This document shows, one piece after another, positions 27,351 to 36,188 of a stretch of DNA of 64,000 bases; positions within the stretch are counted from its first letter, which is position 1; each line of letters opens with the position of its first letter. This stretch comes from Gemmatimonadaceae bacterium (GTDB lineage Bacteria; Gemmatimonadota; Gemmatimonadetes; Gemmatimonadales; Gemmatimonadaceae), in NCBI GenBank assembly GCA_037721215.1, contig JBBJNV010000002.1:121765-185764 (forward strand), read 5' to 3'. A model generated the notes under the pieces. The model worked only from the letters and a program-made list of their open reading frames with translations, was not told the DNA's origin and made no database searches. The position numbers and the translations under genes were made by a program.

Positions 27351-27767
27351 TCAGGGCGTGGTAAACCCCTCACGCTCGGCGGCAGCGCGTAACCGCTCGT
27401 CGTACGTAATGAACACTCCGGAAGGGGTCGAGCCTGAGGATTCGAGGGCAGCCGCGAGTTGGAGCGCGTCAGGAGCGCGGAGCGGATGCAGCCGGAGCAC
27501 ACGTAATGCCTGGTCGCGGACGCTGTTGCCCGGCTGTATCTCGAACCAGCTGGCGCTGAGTGCATTGAGGAAGGCGCGCGCGGCACGCTCTTCCTTCGCG
27601 GTCAACTGCTCTTCACGGTACAGGCGGGCAATCGCCGACGCGCACTCGATCGCCGACCCCCACCACACGATCATCTCCGGGTCTTGCGCCACCATTCGCC
27701 GCGCATGCGCGGAACGCGGCTGCTCCAGGCAGAGCGGTACAAGCGCCGAAGAGTCCCAGAACCTCAC
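27351..27767 (-). CDS. PIN-domain ribonuclease toxin (VapC-like)
   Basis: The 138-residue protein keeps the four acidic PIN residues: Asp in MRFWDSSALV, Glu in IECASAIAR, Asp in RAPDALQLAAAL and Asp in VFITYDERL. PIN toxins cleave tRNA or rRNA. The start overlaps the antitoxin stop by 4 bases (27764-27767). Confidence 0.92.
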   Translation of the reverse strand: MRFWDSSALVPLCLEQPRSAHARRMVAQDPEMIVWWGSAIECASAIARLYREEQLTAKEERAARAFLNALSASWFEIQPGNSVRDQALRVLRLHPLRAPDALQLAAALESSGSTPSGVFITYDERLRAAAEREGFTTP

Positions 27768-28054
27768 GGACCTTCGCTTCGCTCGTCGAGCAATGCTGTC
27801 AACGATCTGCCTTTCGGATCCTTTGGACGCGGTCGCGTCCAGAAGTCGGCCGCGAGCGGCGCCGACGGGGGCCGCAATTGCCCGCTTCGCAACAGCATCT
27901 CGCGGCGACTCTCCTCGAGTTCTTCGCCGCGTACCGGCGTGAGGCGCGCAATCAACCGACCGCGATCGGTAACCAGCACGTCTTCCCCCTGACGGACGAT
28001 ATCGAGAAACGCGCTGAGGCGAGCCTTGAGTTCGGAGATCGAAACGCTTGTCAT
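27764..28054 (-). CDS. Phd/YefM-type antitoxin of the PIN toxin
   Basis: The 96-residue protein begins SVSISELKARLSAFLDIV and GEDVLVTDRGRLIARLTPV, the usual Phd fold that binds DNA as a dimer. The C-terminal tail (FWTRPRPKDPKGRSL) is the toxin-binding element. It is coupled to 27351-27767 by a 4-base overlap. Confidence 0.9.
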   Translation of the reverse strand: MTSVSISELKARLSAFLDIVRQGEDVLVTDRGRLIARLTPVRGEELEESRREMLLRSGQLRPPSAPLAADFWTRPRPKDPKGRSLTALLDERSEGP

Positions 28055-28218
28055 ATGACTAAACTAGTCCTCGCTACATGTCCCATCAAGTCATCAGTTA
28101 TCTGCCGCCATCCGTCGCTTCAGCGGCGGAGCGTCGCTTCGATCGGCTGCCATGCTCACCTCAGTGCAGCTCAAGCAAGCATTCTGCTCCGATGACCATG
28201 GTTCGAGCGCTTCGTCAC

Positions 28219-31200
28219 CTACTCCCTCCAGGTCGGCTTTGGAGCCGGGGACGCGTGATTGCCGATCTGCGCCATGTTGCTGGCATCGAAGATCCGGCCG
28301 TTCACCACCACATACCGTATCGTCGCTGTGTTCTTGATATCTGTGAGCGGGCTCGCGTCTAGGATTAGCATGTCAGCCAGCTTGCCGCTCTCGAGCGAGC
28401 CAATGTCGCCATCAAGGCCGAGCGCCCGGGCGCCGTTCAATGTCGCAGCGCGAAGGGCCTCGTGATTTGACATGCCGCCCATCGCCATCATCCACGTTTC
28501 CCAGTGCTCGCCCAGCCCGTCGAGCTGCCCATGGGCGCCAGTCGTTACCACGACCCCGCGGTCGCTGAGCGCTTTCGCCGCCTTTGAGACATCAACAAAG
28601 AAATAGTCGTCATTTGCGGCCATCTGCCGGCGCCGCGAGCGTGCATCGATTTGCCCCAGCGGATTGAAGTACTGAAGCTTTGCATTCTCCCATACGTTCG
28701 TGCTCTGGTACCAATAGTTCTCGCCGCTCATTCCGCCGTAATTCACAATCAGTGTCGGCGTGTATGCGGTCTTCGATTCCGATATCAGTCGCAGCATGTC
28801 CTCATACAGCGGCGCAACGGGAATGTTGTGCTCGATGGTGGTGTGCCCGTCGAGGAACATCGTGGTGTTTACCGAGAACGTCGATCCACCTTCGGGAACT
28901 ACCATCATGCCGAGCTGTCGAGCGGCTTCGACAATCTGTTGCCGGGCGTCGCGGCGTGGCTGGTTGTAACTCTTTACCGAAAAGGCGCCCACGGCCTGCA
29001 TGCGGCGCAGGTGCGTCAACGCATCGTCGAAAGATGTCGTGATCGCCTTCGAATTTCCTTCCGCCCCATACAGGATCGTGCCCGTCGAGAACAGGCGCGG
29101 CGCAATCATCCCCCCGGCACGCGCTGTCTCTGACGTCGAGAAGAACATCTCGGTCGAGCTCGACGGATCATGCATCGTCGTGGTACCGAAGGCGAGACTC
29201 GCGAGGAACCCGGAGTTGGTGCGGGGCGAAATACCGTTCGATCCGGTTCCTATGTGCGCATGTGCATCGACGAGCCCGGGGACAATGAATTTTCCTGCCA
29301 CGTCGATCCGGCGAGTACCAGCAGGAATCTGGATATCGGCGCCGGTGCCCACGTATATAATGCGATTCCGATTCACCAGGATTGTCGCGTTCGAGATTAT
29401 CTCGTTGCCCTTCATGGTGATCACCGTCGCCCCCGTAAGAGCGAGTCGGCCCGTAGGCCGGTCTGCCTGGGCCTTGAATCCTATTGGTACTCCCTTGCTC
29501 TCCGGGTCTTTCCGGAGTGTCGTCGTATCCTGGGTCTCGAATGCAAATGTCGCCGAGATGTCACGCTGGAACAGCTCGGGACCGAGCGCCCAGTACACCC
29601 GGCGCGAATCGGGCGTCCAGTGCAGATACAGACCTGCATCGCGCGAGATGCGTTTTGCCGGGAAGTCCGTGACGTTCGTGTTGACGTCGACTCCCCGTCC
29701 GGTCAGCGGCAGCGGCGAGACGTAAGCATTGAATCGCTCTACCCACGCCACAAACTTCTCGTCGGGTGAAGGCACGAAGTCGCTGGCGTTGTCGGCCAGC
29801 AGATGGACGCGCCGTTCGCCGCCGGTGAGGTTGACGCTGATGAGGGCTGTTTTCAGTGCCTCTTGCGCGGCAAGGAAGATTCGGTCTCCCGACTTGTTGA
29901 ACCTCGGTCGCTGGCCATCTTCAGTGACAAGCCTCGGCTCGCCACCGCTTGCCGCTACTATATAGACGCCGCGGTCCTGACTGTAGTGCTCAGATCTGAC
30001 GCCGTCCCCGCCGATGCGACGGAAAACAATCTGCCTGCCATCCCCGGAGAATCCGGGCTCGACGTAGTGGCCGAGCCTCGTGGTGATTTTCCGTCCGCGA
30101 CGTCCATCCAGTCCGACGGTGCGTATCGCGCCAAGCGATTCGTCGTTCCATGTCGCATAGACAATTGAGCGTCCATCGCTCGACCACGATGGGAAGAGCT
30201 CGTCATTTGCCGAATCATTCGTCAGCCGACGCGGCTTGCCGTTGGGCAGATCCTTGAGCCAAAGCTTGCCGAGTGATGTGTAGACGACTCGGCGCTGGTC
30301 CGGCGAGACGGTGACCCATCGAAGCATCTTTACGTCGAAGCTGTCTGGCGCGATGCGCTGCGGTGTGCGCACCGCTTCGGTGATAGTCTGCCGGATGCGC
30401 GCGGTGAATGGAATGTTCGTCACGCGGCCAGAGGTCATGTTTACGGAATTGATCCTGCCCCCGGCCCATATCACAACCGACTTGCCATCGGGCATCCAGT
30501 CGTATCCGGGATACGTGCCGTAGATCGCCCATGCTTCCTGCTGGTCATGGTCGAGGCCGTCCCACACGGCGCGCTCGCGGCCGCTCTCGAGGTCGCGCGT
30601 CCAGAGAACGCTCCTGAGTCCAACGCGGCGGACAAATGCCATGGTCTTTCCGTCGGGTGAGAGCTGTGGACGGAGAGCGCTGCCAGCACCGCCAATGGCA
30701 GTTGTTCGTGTGCCGGTCTGCCGGTCGAACCGCTGGACCACGTACACCTGGCCATGTGCGTCGCGATTGTACTGGAATCCGCCACCAGGGGAGACGTCTT
30801 CGGTGAAGTAGACGTACCGTCCGTCGTTCGAGACGATCGGCTCTGTCGCGTTCTGTTCCCAGTTGCGGCGGTCGGTGAGCTTGAGCCCGTTGCCGCCGGA
30901 CGCGTGATAGAGCCACATCTCGCCGGCGCCGAGGGAGCGGGTGTTGCGGAAGTGCTTGCGGTTGACGAGGTATTGTCCGTCGGGCGTCCATGCGGGGTTG
31001 GAGACTTCGCGCTCCTTGTCCTTGCTGACCTGCCGCAGGTCCTTTCCGTTCACGTCCATTGTCCACGCGTTGGTGATTCCGTCGCGATCGGACGCGAATG
31101 CGATGCGCCTGCCGTTTGGTGAAAAGCGCGGCTGCATTTCGTATGCGGCACCGCCGAGCATGAGTGTCGCTGCGCCGCCGGTTACCGGCATGCTGTAGAT

Positions 31201-31476
31201 GTCGCCCACGAGATCGAAGACGATCGTCTTGCCGTCGGGCGAGACGTCGAGGGACATCCATGTGCCCTGCGACACTTCGTAGTCGATGTCTTTCGACCTG
31301 GCTCGCTTTTCGAGGACGTTCCACTTCGCCGGTACGGCTGTGCTGGCGGAGGGCGGAGCGCTGCCGGAGGGTGGCGTTGGTGGCGGCGGAGCGGGCGGGT
31401 CCTGTGCGTACAGCGGAAAGGCGAGGATCAGGGCAGCGAGGATGGTGGGCTTGAGCATTGGATATGGTGTGGACAT
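28219..31476 (-). CDS. Large exported amidohydrolase with N-terminal PD40/TolB-type propeller
   Basis: The 1085-residue product has a signal peptide (start at 31476, or at the ATG 18 bases later) and a Pro-rich linker. About 600 residues of PD40/WD40-like repeats follow (SLDVSPDGKTIVFDLVGDI, PRFSPNGRRIAFASDRDG, WTPDGQYLV), then an amidohydrolase domain with VDAHAHIGTG as the metal HxH, a Lys in FSVKSYN, His in TTIEHN and TTGAHG, and GDIGSLESGKLADMLI at the end. Proteins like this are common in Gemmatimonadota and Acidobacteria. Substrate unknown, probably a peptide-like or cyclic amide compound. Confidence 0.93.
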   Translation of the reverse strand: MSTPYPMLKPTILAALILAFPLYAQDPPAPPPPTPPSGSAPPSASTAVPAKWNVLEKRARSKDIDYEVSQGTWMSLDVSPDGKTIVFDLVGDIYSMPVTGGAATLMLGGAAYEMQPRFSPNGRRIAFASDRDGITNAWTMDVNGKDLRQVSKDKEREVSNPAWTPDGQYLVNRKHFRNTRSLGAGEMWLYHASGGNGLKLTDRRNWEQNATEPIVSNDGRYVYFTEDVSPGGGFQYNRDAHGQVYVVQRFDRQTGTRTTAIGGAGSALRPQLSPDGKTMAFVRRVGLRSVLWTRDLESGRERAVWDGLDHDQQEAWAIYGTYPGYDWMPDGKSVVIWAGGRINSVNMTSGRVTNIPFTARIRQTITEAVRTPQRIAPDSFDVKMLRWVTVSPDQRRVVYTSLGKLWLKDLPNGKPRRLTNDSANDELFPSWSSDGRSIVYATWNDESLGAIRTVGLDGRRGRKITTRLGHYVEPGFSGDGRQIVFRRIGGDGVRSEHYSQDRGVYIVAASGGEPRLVTEDGQRPRFNKSGDRIFLAAQEALKTALISVNLTGGERRVHLLADNASDFVPSPDEKFVAWVERFNAYVSPLPLTGRGVDVNTNVTDFPAKRISRDAGLYLHWTPDSRRVYWALGPELFQRDISATFAFETQDTTTLRKDPESKGVPIGFKAQADRPTGRLALTGATVITMKGNEIISNATILVNRNRIIYVGTGADIQIPAGTRRIDVAGKFIVPGLVDAHAHIGTGSNGISPRTNSGFLASLAFGTTTMHDPSSSTEMFFSTSETARAGGMIAPRLFSTGTILYGAEGNSKAITTSFDDALTHLRRMQAVGAFSVKSYNQPRRDARQQIVEAARQLGMMVVPEGGSTFSVNTTMFLDGHTTIEHNIPVAPLYEDMLRLISESKTAYTPTLIVNYGGMSGENYWYQSTNVWENAKLQYFNPLGQIDARSRRRQMAANDDYFFVDVSKAAKALSDRGVVVTTGAHGQLDGLGEHWETWMMAMGGMSNHEALRAATLNGARALGLDGDIGSLESGKLADMLILDASPLTDIKNTATIRYVVVNGRIFDASNMAQIGNHASPAPKPTWRE

Positions 31477-31571
31477 GGAGACAGCGAATCGATGCGCAGG
31501 GACGAATCGTCTTCGACCCTGCGACGGACGCGGTAGCCTGCGCCGGCGGCGGAGGCCATTGCTTCAGTGCT

Positions 31572-31967
31572 TCATTCGGGTTGCGTGATGGTGAGCTTGT
31601 ACCCGTCAGGGTCAGTTACGGCGAATGCAATCGGCCCCCACGGAAGTGGTGCGGGCCATTGTCCAGCGCGATCCCGAAATCTTTTGCACGTTCTGCCATT
31701 GCTTCGAGGTCCTGTTCAGTTTCGATCCATAAGCCGGACGCCTATGCCTTTCGCGCGGTCGCGGCCCTTGCTGAAATCATCCTGCGAGATTCCAAGCCGG
31801 GCATTCCCTGCTTCAAACCGGGCACCCAGAACTTTGCCGTCATCGCCCTTCATTTCCTCCTTCACGTTGAACCCCAGTCCATCCCTGTAAAAGCGAATGC
31901 TTTGATCCACATCATTTACCGTCAGACTCGGCTCGAGGCCTCGGGCTTTCAGTGCTTCTTCGGTCAT
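31572..31967 (-). pseudogene. VOC-family gene with two frameshifts
   Basis: From ATG 31967 (GAGGGAG upstream) the product reads as a normal VOC module: EPSLTVNDVDQSIRFYRDGLGF and FEAGNARLGISQDD. Near 31728 the frame changes and continues WIETEQDLEAMAERAKDFGI. Near 31640 it changes again and finishes WGPIAFAVTDPDGYKLTIT before a TGA at 31572. Put together these make a complete family member, so the gene is recently inactivated or the assembly has two single-base errors. Confidence 0.8.
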
Positions 31968-32161
31968 GATACTCTCCCTCTGTCTTGCAATGTGAGACTG
32001 CAAATGATCTCAACGACGCATCGAGACTGCAAGCGACGGCCCATTGGGCAATGCAGCCAGGACTTTTGGGTCGCGTGGATCCGTTCTGCGACGCTCGATG
32101 CGGGTACTCGCGGAGGTACTGCGCTGCTCGTGAACTACGCGTACCTCGATGGCCGTCAGCT

Positions 32162-32707
32162 TCAACGATCGCGATTCGACCGACCACCGATGTTTGATTC
32201 GCGCTTCCACATAGCGGCTCGCTGGTCAACATCCCGGATGAACGCTGTCTTGCCATCGCTGTAACACTGCATATCACCCAGGCAGCTGCTTGCCAGTGTT
32301 TGCTTCAGTGCACCATACGCCAAAGCTACGGCCGGATGGGCGCGGAGGTAGTCGCGGAAATCGAGGTGGCGCGCGATCTCGCTCGAACCTTGAGCGAAGG
32401 CGTGAACCTGGTGCGTGCGTCGTCCAGCGGAGTTGTCTTTCCGGAAGTAGCGCCTGCATGGAATGCCGAACTCACCCATCACCTGATAGCCGAGGGCGCT
32501 GTATGCCGCTCCCCGTGTGTCCAGCGCCTCCACGCTCGGAGCAACCGCCAATATGTCGATCACGGGCTTTGCAATGAGTCCCGCTATAGCGGTGCTCCCA
32601 ATGTGGTGGAGATCGAGGGGGAGGTCGCCGAGGGCTTTTGTGAGCCGCTCCGCTTCCCGGGCGAACTCGCTTGCCCACGCGGGATCGTGTTGGGCGAGTA
32701 CGATCAT
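32162..32707 (-). CDS. GrpB-family (UPF0157) protein
   Basis: The 181-residue product carries HIGSTAIAGLIAKPVIDILAV, the nucleotidyltransferase-like signature of the family, and a conserved YRDYLRAHPAVALAYGALK-like helix (here FRDYLRAHP). These proteins are sometimes annotated as dephospho-CoA kinase-associated; the activity is not established. Family length is about 170-180, so it is complete. Confidence 0.92.
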   Translation of the reverse strand: MIVLAQHDPAWASEFAREAERLTKALGDLPLDLHHIGSTAIAGLIAKPVIDILAVAPSVEALDTRGAAYSALGYQVMGEFGIPCRRYFRKDNSAGRRTHQVHAFAQGSSEIARHLDFRDYLRAHPAVALAYGALKQTLASSCLGDMQCYSDGKTAFIRDVDQRAAMWKRESNIGGRSNRDR

Positions 32708-32820
32708 TTCACCGCCCGATGGGTTTCAGGGGCCCACATTCATGCAGCCTTTTTTCAGACTGGTGCAAATATATGAACGGACCAGATCGGCGCAGTGCCA
32801 CGCTCGTATGTTAGAAGACC

Positions 32821-34329
32821 ATGCAATCATCCTATAGTACAAGGCGCTGCGTGATCGCGCTTGCGCTCGGGCTCCTTGTCGCCGGCGCACCCATGCGCCG
32901 CGCTGATGCGCAGGCGACCGTCACGTCTGCGGCGGCCGAGCGGAAAAACGTCCTGCTGATTCTCGTCGACGACTTGCGGCCGGAGATTGGCGCATACGGA
33001 AGCGCGCGCGCCATTACGCCGAACATGGATCGTCTGGCGGCAACAGGTGTGTTGTTCGAACGGGCCTACACGCAGATCGCCGTCTGCGCGCCGTCGCGCG
33101 CTGCGTTGCTCACCGGGTTAAGGCCCGACTCGACGCGCATCTATGACCTCGTGACGCCACTCCGCACGGTTATGCCGGCCACGATGACGATGCCGCGATT
33201 CTTCAAGTCGCAGGGATACACGACGATGTCGTTGGGCAAGGTCTATCATCATCACGATGATGACCCACAGGGATGGAGCATGCCCCCGCTGGATGCGGAG
33301 GGTGCCTGGCACGGGCGCGGTTACCTTGCGGAGTCGTCGATCCGCGCCGTCGAGTCGTTCGCCGCGACGCGCGGCACGGGCAGCGGAGGGCGCGGACCCG
33401 CATTTGAGGCGGCAAACGTGCCCGACACCGCGTATCCCGACGGCAAGCTCGCGAACCTGGCGATCGAACGGCTCATCAAGCGCTCCGTCGGCGTACCGTT
33501 TTTTCTCGCCGTCGGTTTCAACAAGCCGCACTTGCCATTCAACGCTCCGCAGAAGTACTGGAATCTGTATCCGGCCGAGCGCGTCATGCTGCCGTCGAAT
33601 GATTACCCACCGTCTAATGTCACGCCGTACACGCTCACGACCTTCGGCGAGCTGCGTGCGTACACCGACATGCCCAAGCAGGGGAATCTGTCGCCGGAGC
33701 AGGCGCGCGCGCTCAACCGTGGGTATCTCGCCAGCGTGTCCTACGTTGACGCGCAGATTGGCCGCGTGCTCGACGCCCTCAACAGCCTGGGGCTCACCCG
33801 CAACACCATCGTCGTGCTCTGGGGGGACCACGGCTACAAGCTCGGCGAGCATGCGCAGTGGACGAAGCACGCCAATTTCGAGCTCGATACGCGCATCCCG
33901 TTGATTGTTCGAGCGCCGGGCGTGACGTCCCCTGGCGGCCGCAGCCGGGCGTTCGTGGAAACCGTCGATGTGTTCGCCACGGTGAGCGAGCTAGCCGGCC
34001 TCCCCATACCGCCACAGCAGGGAACGAGCATGGTGCCCGTGCTCGCTAACCCGTTGCGCGACTGGAAGACTGCGGCATTCAGTCAGTTTCCGCGCGAGGC
34101 AGGGAACCGCGTCATGGGTCGAAGCATCCGCACTGATCGCTACCGCTACGTCGAGTGGACGCGCGAGGCCACTGGAGAGGTGCTCGCCCGCGAGTTGTAC
34201 GATCACGCCACTGACCCGCAGGAGAACGCGAACGTCGCCGCCATGTCTCGTCGTGCGTCGACAGTCGCGAGCCTCGCGCGACGGCTCAGGGAAGGCTGGC
34301 GTGCAGCACGTCCGGGAGACAATCGATAA
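32821..34329 (+). CDS. Exported sulfatase, iduronate-2-sulfatase type
   Basis: The 502-residue product has a signal peptide (VIALALGLLVAGAP). The catalytic residue should be Cys89, which sits in CAPSRAALLTG and needs conversion to formylglycine. Metal ligands include Asp50-Asp51 (LVDDLRP) and LWGDHGYKLGEH. A GFNKPHLPFNAP segment and the C-terminal YRYVEWTREA fit iduronate-sulfatase-like enzymes that remove sulfate esters from polysaccharides. No maturase or carbohydrate-utilisation gene is in the window. Confidence 0.94.
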   Translation: MQSSYSTRRCVIALALGLLVAGAPMRRADAQATVTSAAAERKNVLLILVDDLRPEIGAYGSARAITPNMDRLAATGVLFERAYTQIAVCAPSRAALLTGLRPDSTRIYDLVTPLRTVMPATMTMPRFFKSQGYTTMSLGKVYHHHDDDPQGWSMPPLDAEGAWHGRGYLAESSIRAVESFAATRGTGSGGRGPAFEAANVPDTAYPDGKLANLAIERLIKRSVGVPFFLAVGFNKPHLPFNAPQKYWNLYPAERVMLPSNDYPPSNVTPYTLTTFGELRAYTDMPKQGNLSPEQARALNRGYLASVSYVDAQIGRVLDALNSLGLTRNTIVVLWGDHGYKLGEHAQWTKHANFELDTRIPLIVRAPGVTSPGGRSRAFVETVDVFATVSELAGLPIPPQQGTSMVPVLANPLRDWKTAAFSQFPREAGNRVMGRSIRTDRYRYVEWTREATGEVLARELYDHATDPQENANVAAMSRRASTVASLARRLREGWRAARPGDNR

Positions 34330-34399
34330 GCGTACTGGGCGCCACCGCTGCGAGCAGCAGAAGCTATCGCTTGACAGCTTCGGCGGACGTTTGGTGGAA

Positions 34400-34840
34400 T
34401 CAGCGAGCGACAGGCTCCGTTCCACGCAATGTTTTCCTGAAGGCAGGCCGCAGCGAAATATTGATGATGCCGAATCGGGCCGCCTCTCCATGGACGGAAA
34501 GCGCCGTCGAGTCCGCGGTCTTCATGATCGCCATGCTTTCAATCTGATTAGGGTCGAGCGCTGCAAGTACTTGTTCGCGGCGAACTCGACCGGGGCCAAT
34601 TGTGTCCGTCGGGAGGAGAGTGCCATCGACAATGATAAGCGGAATGCGTTGCGGCCCTCGTGGAACACAGCCATATAATCGCATTCGCGCTCCACGTCGG
34701 TGCTCGCAGGCAGCGACGTACTCGCTGTCGCTGAGAGCGCGGCGTTCGTGGAGGATCTTCGGCGTGGATGCTGTCTGCACGAGCCGATCTGGCGCGCACC
34801 CGGTGACTGCGAGAATTCCAAACAGGAGGTGGTTTTTCAT
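34400..34840 (-). CDS. Small lipoprotein resembling a TonB-receptor plug fragment
   Basis: The 146-residue product has a lipobox (GILAVTGCAPD). Its C-terminal half, with PLIIVDGTLL, LDPNQIESMAIMKTADSTAL, VHGEAARFGIINI, follows the consensus of TonB-dependent receptor plugs (VDG, IESIEVLKGASA, GxRAANGVI). No barrel is present. I infer an independent exported plug-like protein, common in Bacteroidota and Gemmatimonadota but of unknown role. Confidence 0.7.
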   Translation of the reverse strand: MKNHLLFGILAVTGCAPDRLVQTASTPKILHERRALSDSEYVAACEHRRGARMRLYGCVPRGPQRIPLIIVDGTLLPTDTIGPGRVRREQVLAALDPNQIESMAIMKTADSTALSVHGEAARFGIINISLRPAFRKTLRGTEPVAR

Positions 34841-35053
34841 GTCCAGCCCTGAAGAGGGGTCAGCAGCCTGACGCCGTAGCTCGGCTGCGGGTATATGAAT
34901 AAAATGGCGGCGAGCGCAACGCGATAGCTACACTCGTCTGCCGGAGCCAAGGCCATCAGGCAACTGAAATCGTCGCCAGGAGGAGGCCGAGATACCGGGC
35001 CTTCGGCCGCCGCAATTCTGGCATCCGCGGATTGGTAAGCGGTTAAGTGCTAT

Positions 35054-35452
35054 TTATCGACGCCGGCTCAACGTATCGTCGGCCTCGTCGCACAATTCTG
35101 GCAGTGCCCGGCTTATATGCGAGCCAAAGCTCAGCGTCACAAGCCAACTCGATAGATTCGGATTGTGCGGATATTCCGCTGCGAGACCGGCGCTCATTGC
35201 GGTGTAGCGCGCCAGCAGCACCATGCGTCGCTCACGATAGTTGGCCAGCAGTTTCTCTGCGGTTTTGGGCGGCGCCTCGCGGATGAAGAACAGCTTGACA
35301 GGATCTCCGTGCGGCCCGGCACCGGATCTACCGGTTCGGATAGCCAGGCCGTCAGCGCCGCGCGCCCTCGCTCAGTGATCTGATACGCGATGCGCCGCGA
35401 TTCGCGCGGACGCCTTACCGGACTGACGAGCCCGGCCGAGTGTAGCGGCAAG
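35054..35452 (-). pseudogene. PadR-family regulator remnant with a frameshift
   Basis: The translation begins inside the winged helix (AGLVSPVRRPRESRRIAYQI, TERGRAALTAWL). Near 35303 one base is missing. The C-terminal effector domain continues in another frame: KLFFIREAPPKTAEKLLANY, then SAGLAAEYPHNPNLSSWLVT and a stop at 35054. The first helices are absent and the 5' side joins a lipoprotein fragment. The last 150 bases recur at 50426-50576. Confidence 0.8.
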
Positions 35453-35600
35453 CGCCTTGTCCGATCGGAGCGGGGAGCGGAATGCCATCGACAGACTCTA
35501 GCGCGTTAGACACCCGAGACTGGGCTCAGGTCTGGGCTGGTCAGCACGGAACAGGCGACCGACAAGAGGCTGAATGCTGTTATCCGCAGTGCAAACGTTG
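35453..35600 (-). pseudogene. Partial duplicate of the lipoprotein gene 35667-36188
   Basis: This piece matches about 150 bases of the adjacent gene (around 35992-36130), including the lipobox region (SVACSVLTSPDLSPVSG) and the downstream LESVDG...PAPIGQGAC coding segment. The frame is broken by a TAA after SPVSGV. It fuses directly to the PadR remnant. Confidence 0.75.
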
Positions 35601-35666
35601 CTGGCTTATGTGAGTAGATGCAGACTCTGCGCGCCATATCCACCGCACACGAGCTGCGCCTCGCTC

Positions 35667-36188
35667 TCAACGGCGCGCACCATAAAGCCGTGCTCTCTTG
35701 AACACGTACTTCCTCCCTCCCCGGTCGAGCCTGAACAGCACGTTGCCAGGCGGTGGCGCGTCCACGGTCTCGGCACGGATGCGATACCTGCCGAAACCCC
35801 GCTCCGAGCGGAACTCTACCTCCGTCCCGTGCAGGCTCCACTCACCGAAGTCTGCCAGCGGATCCGCACCCTCAAGAGGAACCCTGCTGGGGTCGCAGAG
35901 CGGCCGCGCATTCGCATCGATAGTGAACAATGGCCGGCGACTTCCGACCATTGGGGAGAGCCCCATGTCGCCTTCAATAATCGCCAAAGGGCAAGCGCCT
36001 TGTCCGATCGGGGCGGGAAGCGGGCCGCCGTCGACAGACTCTAGCTTGTATATGCCCGAAACCGGACTCAAGTCTGGGCCGGTCAGAACGGAACATGCGA
36101 CCGACCAGAAACAAATTGCAGTTAGCCGCGTCAGGCTACGCGCTTGATTAAGCGCCCAACCGCGTGTCCTCACACCCACAGCAGTCAC
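35667..36188 (-). CDS. Small secreted lipoprotein, second gene of a two-gene cassette
   Basis: The 173-residue product has a lipobox-like FWSVAC, then SPVSGIYKLESVDGGPLPAP. It later has GEWSLHGTEVEFRS and YVFKRARLYG at the end. It is homologous by eye to the lipoprotein at 32-796 (SGEYVLEMLDG, GYWS...VNFRS). The GTG start overlaps the stop of 36185-37843 by 4 bases, so the two products are probably made together. The family is not recognised. Confidence 0.72.
   Translation of the reverse strand: MTAVGVRTRGWALNQARSLTRLTAICFWSVACSVLTGPDLSPVSGIYKLESVDGGPLPAPIGQGACPLAIIEGDMGLSPMVGSRRPLFTIDANARPLCDPSRVPLEGADPLADFGEWSLHGTEVEFRSERGFGRYRIRAETVDAPPPGNVLFRLDRGGRKYVFKRARLYGARR

Noticed and set aside
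33118..33870. Minus-strand frame of 250 codons
   Set aside because: It is a shadow of the sulfatase gene.
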